Made by a program: the position numbers and the translations under genes | In this document: positions 60,455 through 64,000 of the stretch, piece by piece | How the letters are laid out: every line of letters begins with the position of its first letter | Position numbering within the stretch: the first letter of the stretch is position 1 | IMG/VR virus record: IMGVR_UViG_3300034060_000856 | Location: 34,694 to 98,693 of that record | Strand: one strand, 5' to 3' | Origin: a virus | DNA length: 64,000 bases | Notes under the pieces: generated by a model | Databases searched by the model: none | Told to the model about the DNA's origin: nothing | Seen by the model: the letters and a program-made list of their open reading frames with translations, nothing else

Positions 60455-60636
60455 GAGTTATTTTGTATCTTTTGACGATAGATCGCTTTATTCTTTTGTT
60501 GTCTTTCTATCACAGATTTTTTAGTGTATTCCCGTCTATCATTTAAATGACTATTTTGTCTGGTTCTAATAACCTTACTTTTTAATTCTTTGATAGCTCT
60601 TTCAATATCACCCTTCTTTACGTTTACTATTAGCAT
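60451..60636 (-). CDS. rpsU: Ribosomal protein bS21 homologue
   Basis: 61 residues, MLIVNVKKGDIERAIKELKS ... with Lys/Arg-rich KVIRTR and the C-terminal KSVIERQQKNKAIYRQ. Pattern and length match bS21, which binds the 30S platform near the anti-Shine-Dalgarno region. Like some other phage copies it may replace the host subunit and favour phage mRNAs. It is the only minus-strand gene in the head module and overlaps the stop of the upstream gene by 4 bases. There is no Shine-Dalgarno sequence before it, unlike many host rpsU genes in Bacteroidetes. Confidence 0.88.
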   Translation of the reverse strand: MLIVNVKKGDIERAIKELKSKVIRTRQNSHLNDRREYTKKSVIERQQKNKAIYRQKIQNNS

Positions 60637-60716
60637 ATTAGTTTTTTATTATATTGATATATACTTTAATTTTATGTAAATTTTTAAAAAATAAACATAT
60701 GTAGTATGAAAAATAT

Positions 60717-61184
60717 ATGAAAAAAGGTAAAACTGAAAAGTTAAATGGTTTTAAAACCAGCAAAGTTCACTATGGAACAGTAGATTCTAAAAATTTTAAA
60801 TCACTTTATTTAAACATCCAAACTTGGGTAGAACCAAAAAAGGACACTGAAAATTGGTCGGGGGTTGTCTCAAACACATCAAGGTCAATTAAACACTCTA
60901 TCTATAATAGATTAGATCAAAATTTCCTCAAACAAAATTTTATTGTTGATTTAGATTTAAGAACAAGTGGGATACAAGTAAAAAAGAAGTCGTTTATGAA
61001 TCTTGAGATTACATTATTCTTAAACGATGAAATTGATTTTAAATCACCAACATTAAAAAAAGAATTAAAAAAATTAACAAAAGATATATACTCGGATGTT
61101 TTGGTAAAACACGAATATTTTAAGTTTTATCTTACAAAATACGGAAATTCAAAACCACAAAAAGTAAAAACCGAAAATATTTAG
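60717..61184 (+). CDS. Uncharacterised head-module protein
   Basis: 155 residues (MKKGKTEKLNGFKTSKVHYG...), basic, predicted beta-beta-alpha with KPSLKKELKKLTKDIY-like charged end. It lies just before the protease, where T4 carries small core or neck genes. No leader. A structural or assembly role is inferred from position only. Confidence 0.6.
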   Translation: MKKGKTEKLNGFKTSKVHYGTVDSKNFKSLYLNIQTWVEPKKDTENWSGVVSNTSRSIKHSIYNRLDQNFLKQNFIVDLDLRTSGIQVKKKSFMNLEITLFLNDEIDFKSPTLKKELKKLTKDIYSDVLVKHEYFKFYLTKYGNSKPQKVKTENI

Positions 61185-61205
61185 TATTTATAATAAAAAT
61201 TAAAT

Positions 61206-61931
61206 ATGAAAATTTTAGGGCCAAACGATACTGGTAAAGGAATCCTTATTGAGTATGACGCTGGATACATAAATCCAAAGTCTATGGACAACCATTTTAT
61301 AATGGAGTCAAAAAGTTTTATGGATCACTCAAAACCATTTGAATTTTATGCCGTATTACAAAAATACGACACACCCAATAGGAATGGTAGAATCTATCCG
61401 GAAAAAATTTTAAAAAGAGAATCTGAAAATTATAAAAAGATGATTGAGAAGGGCACGGCTCTTTCTGAACTTAATCATCCAGAGTCTTCTCTTATTGATC
61501 TTGATCGTGTTTCACATATGATAACAGATATTTGGTGGGATGGTCCAGTATTATTAGGTAAATTAAAATTATTAACTTCACCTGGTTTTCACGAAAGGGG
61601 TATTGTATCAACAAAAGGTGATATGGCGGCCAACTATCTACGTCAAGGTGTTACGTTAGGTATTTCTTCTCGTGGTGTTGGTTCTTTAAAAAAGGTTGGT
61701 GAACAAAATGAAGTACAAGATGATTTTGAATTGATTTGTTTTGACCTTGTTTCCTCACCATCAACACCGGGTGCTTATTTATTTTTAGATAAAGATGATA
61801 GACACAAGTTTGATGAAAATTTAGAAGAGGAAAAAAGAATGAATATAGAACGAGCCACTGGTATGGAATCTTCCTCTGTTGATAAGACAAAAAAATTAAT
61901 GGATAAATTAACAGCATTTCTTGATAAATAA
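61206..61931 (+). CDS. Prohead protease (gp21-like)
   Basis: 241 residues. Motifs of the T4 gp21/herpesvirus-type head maturation protease: NRNGRIYP (58-65), His91 in LNHPES, Ser in GISSRGVGS (152-160) and FDLVSSPSTPGA (179-190), where the third catalytic residue and oxyanion region lie. T4 gp21 cuts after (L/I)xE. It is the obvious partner for the (I/L)xE-ending leaders on about 20 proteins in this window. The late motif lies at 61184-61191. Confidence 0.95.
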   Translation: MKILGPNDTGKGILIEYDAGYINPKSMDNHFIMESKSFMDHSKPFEFYAVLQKYDTPNRNGRIYPEKILKRESENYKKMIEKGTALSELNHPESSLIDLDRVSHMITDIWWDGPVLLGKLKLLTSPGFHERGIVSTKGDMAANYLRQGVTLGISSRGVGSLKKVGEQNEVQDDFELICFDLVSSPSTPGAYLFLDKDDRHKFDENLEEEKRMNIERATGMESSSVDKTKKLMDKLTAFLDK

Positions 61932-61939
61932 AAAAAAGT

Positions 61940-63085
61940 ATGAAAAAAGTAATTAGACTAACAGAATCAGATTTAACTCGTATTGTTAAACGAGTAATCC
62001 AAGAACAATCTGAACACGTCAAAAACCTTTATAAATCTTGGGCTAATAAAAGGAGTGGAAATCCAGAAAAAGCATTATCAATTATTGATGATGTTTTTAA
62101 ATACCAAAATAAATTATCAAAAAAAGATTTTGCACAATATTCTTCATACGAAGAATTGGTTGGTGATTTAAATAGAATTAAACAAGATGCCAAATCAACT
62201 GACGCCACAAAACTTTATGAGGATAGTGAGTTATTGGTATTGGCGGCAAACACCTGGGAAGCAAGTTGTAAATATGGTGCGGGATCTAAATGGTGTACAA
62301 CCGCAAAAGATAGTGATTCTTATTGGAATAGACATAATCAAACAGGGACCGAGTTCTTTTGGATATTTAAAAATAAACCACAATCTGATCCAAACCACAA
62401 ATTTTCATATCACATTAAATTAAATGGTAAACCAGATTGGTGTAATGCAGTTAATGATTGTATGGGAGATGAAAGATTATCAGGAAACTCATACCCAAAA
62501 AAACATCCAAAATACAATGAAATAATTAATAAATTACAAGAATTTCATAAATCAAGAGATTTAACTGAAAAATTCGCAATAGAACAAAAAAATAAAAAAT
62601 ATATTTCAGATTTAGTAGCTGACAATTATGACTATATAATTTACAGCCTTGATTTAGAAAGAATAATAAAAGAACACTTTGATTTTGCATATAATGATTC
62701 TCTTGATCAGTTTTTAGATTACGAGATTGAAGAAATGGTACCACGTAGTCTTGAATTAGATGACGAAGAGGGTATTTCCCAATTTAAAGAAGATTTGAAA
62801 AAATATCTTTCTGATCAAAAACCAGAATTACCCCAAATTAAATTTACCCAATTTATTGGTGATTTGTCTTATGTTATATATGATACATTAATCAAAAAAT
62901 TTAATATAAACGCTGGTGAACCAATAGAAGAACAAATTGAAGAAAATGATATTAATTTTGAAGTTGTGCTTGATAAAATTGATGATTATGAATTGGACGA
63001 AATTATATCTGAGTTTATCTCAACAGAAGTTAATGATTTAATATATGATATTGCGACCAGATATGCCTTTGATTATCAACCATAA
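61940..63085 (+). CDS. Leader protein inserted between protease and scaffold
   Basis: 381 residues. Leader MKKVIRLTESDLTRIVKRVI continues to Q21-E22 (IQE 20-22), almost the same as the 4093 protein. Then a region with KYGAGSKWCTTAKDSDS (about 113-129), a recurring phage motif of unknown role with Gly, Trp and Cys, and a long acidic helical tail. It begins 8 bases after the protease stop. Its place beside the protease in the head operon suggests that it is packaged or processed; T4 has nothing here. Confidence 0.72.
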   Translation: MKKVIRLTESDLTRIVKRVIQEQSEHVKNLYKSWANKRSGNPEKALSIIDDVFKYQNKLSKKDFAQYSSYEELVGDLNRIKQDAKSTDATKLYEDSELLVLAANTWEASCKYGAGSKWCTTAKDSDSYWNRHNQTGTEFFWIFKNKPQSDPNHKFSYHIKLNGKPDWCNAVNDCMGDERLSGNSYPKKHPKYNEIINKLQEFHKSRDLTEKFAIEQKNKKYISDLVADNYDYIIYSLDLERIIKEHFDFAYNDSLDQFLDYEIEEMVPRSLELDDEEGISQFKEDLKKYLSDQKPELPQIKFTQFIGDLSYVIYDTLIKKFNINAGEPIEEQIEENDINFEVVLDKIDDYELDEIISEFISTEVNDLIYDIATRYAFDYQP

Positions 63086-63136
63086 TATTTGACTAATTAA
63101 AAAATAAGTTTTATAATTATATCAAATTAATATATT

Positions 63137-63352
63137 ATGGAACAAGGAGAAAAATATTTTGTAGCAAAAATCACATCAGATTTGTTAGATTCAGAATCTG
63201 GAAGAGTGAAAAAAGTAAAAGAAGAAAAATTGGTTATGGGTTATACCCCAACGGATGTTGAGGCGAAAGTAACCAAAATCTATGAAAATTACACGATGGA
63301 TTGGAGAATCACGGCAATCACTGAAAGTAAAATTGATGAAGTGATAGAATAA
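63137..63352 (+). CDS. DUF4494-like small protein
   Basis: 71 residues. MEQGEKYFVAKITSDLL ... KKVKEEKLVMGYTPTDVEAK resembles small DUF4494-type proteins found in Bacteroidetes and their phages. Acidic-basic beta-alpha unit; function unknown. Resemblance judged by eye only. Confidence 0.58.
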   Translation: MEQGEKYFVAKITSDLLDSESGRVKKVKEEKLVMGYTPTDVEAKVTKIYENYTMDWRITAITESKIDEVIE

Positions 63353-63374
63353 AAAAAATAAAAATTATTTTTTT

Positions 63375-63410
63375 AAAAGGGGAGTATCTTATGGTATTCC
63401 CTTTTTTTTT
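63375..63410 (+). terminator. Rho-independent terminator
   Basis: AAAAGGG / CCCTTTT with inner pairing around TTAT and a run of at least eight T. It ends the 61206-63352 unit, and a late motif (63442-63449) restarts transcription for the scaffold gene. Confidence 0.75.
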
Positions 63411-63463
63411 ATACCAAAATTAAACTTTTTCTAATTTTCATATATTTATTTGTTATAAAAAGA

Positions 63464-64000
63464 ATGAATAATATGAAAAACAAAAATTCAGATATTGAAG
63501 ATGCAATATTCCAGATAAGAAACTTGGAAGAAGCTCTCAATAGAAATGCACAAGGAATACTTGCTTCTACGATGAAGGAAGAAATCAGTTCGTTAGTAAA
63601 AGAATCTCTTAAAGAGGCTGAAGAAGAGGAAGAAGAGATTGACACAGACGTTGCTACTATGGATGATGATGCGGAAGCTGACGTTGCCACTATGGATGAT
63701 TCAGAAGAGATGAATTTTATGGGTGACGAAGAAGACGACGATGAGTCAGAAGAAGTAGAAACTGATAATTTACCTGCACCTACTATGGATGCTGATTTAG
63801 ATGATGAAGACGAAGAAACAATTGACGCTACTGGTTTCAGTGACGATGAGGTTGTTACAGTTTTCAGAAGTTTAGAACCATCTGATAGTATTGTAGTTAA
63901 AAAAGACAATAATATGTTACATCTAAAAGATACAGAAAAAGATGTTGAGTATTTGATCCAGCTTGGTGAGTCTGAAGAAGATGAGTATGAAATGAAAGAA
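63464..64000 (+). CDS. Acidic scaffold-like protein, 3' end outside window
   Basis: At least 179 residues and still open at the window edge. Start at ATG 63464 (a second ATG at 63473). N-terminal ~50 residues are a coiled-coil-like helix (DIEDAIFQIRNLEEALNRNA, SLVKESLKEAE with LKE), followed by an extremely acidic stretch with repeats of DVATMDD. Place (after prohead protease, before where the major capsid protein is expected) and composition fit the prohead scaffold core protein gp22 of T4. Confidence 0.7.
   Translation, partial: MNNMKNKNSDIEDAIFQIRNLEEALNRNAQGILASTMKEEISSLVKESLKEAEEEEEEIDTDVATMDDDAEADVATMDDSEEMNFMGDEEDDDESEEVETDNLPAPTMDADLDDEDEETIDATGFSDDEVVTVFRSLEPSDSIVVKKDNNMLHLKDTEKDVEYLIQLGESEEDEYEMKE

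Overview
The window is a compact, AT-rich (roughly 30-35% G+C by eye), strictly linear stretch of virus genome. It looks like a T4-type (myovirus-like) tailed phage that infects a member of the Bacteroidetes, probably a flavobacterium. Phage identity comes from a terminase large subunit (55778-57550), a gp20-type portal (57860-59713), a gp21-type prohead protease (61206-61931) and an acidic scaffold-like protein cut by the right edge, in the T4 order 17-20-21-22. The host assignment rests on three observations. Several genes are preceded by TTG-N17/20-TAnnTTTG, the known Bacteroidetes housekeeping promoter. Genes generally lack Shine-Dalgarno sequences. One secreted protein ends in a gliding-motility/type IX secretion (T9SS type B) C-terminal domain.

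Layout. 1-8.3 kb: small late genes, many sharing an N-terminal helix, including an M23 peptidase, a GH24-like lysozyme with LysM, and a divergent FKBP isomerase. 8.6-10.3 kb: three secreted surface proteins, the last with the T9SS signal. 10.3-16.4 kb: mixed-strand block with a possible ADP-ribosyltransferase, GMP reductase, hotdog thioesterase and a HExxH protease. 16.4-25.6 kb: long plus-strand run of large unassigned late proteins. 25.6-33.5 kb: glycosyltransferases, tiny genes, a 1.6-kb tRNA/small-RNA cluster, holin and GH19 endolysin. 33.5-39.6 kb: fibre or adhesin proteins, two of them with Pro-Thr linkers. 39.6-41.6 kb: RNA island with an ~880-nt structured RNA and a tmRNA on the opposite strand. 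41.6-47.3 kb: metabolic and chaperone genes (M20-type peptidase, ClpC-like ATPase, KTSC protein, nucleotidyltransferase). 47.3-51.9 kb: large acidic, probably structural proteins. 52.0-55.7 kb: duplicated fibre cassette. 55.8-64.0 kb: packaging and head genes, with a bS21 ribosomal protein homologue on the other strand.

The most striking feature is a leader shared by about 20 proteins, of the form MKK(I/V)xLTESDLxRIIKRVIxE. It resembles the T4 capsid-targeting sequence and ends in an (I/L)-x-E tripeptide like the T4 prohead protease cleavage site. I infer that these proteins, including peptidoglycan hydrolases and a protease, are co-packaged in the head and trimmed by the protease at 61206. 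Supporting themes are takeover of translation (bS21, tmRNA, at least seven tRNA genes or tRNA-like genes, several with short insertions in the anticodon arm), a candidate giant RNA of the GOLLD/ROOL kind, and two promoter classes. One class is host-like. The other is an ATATTTAT motif just upstream of more than 30 genes on both strands, probably the phage late promoter.
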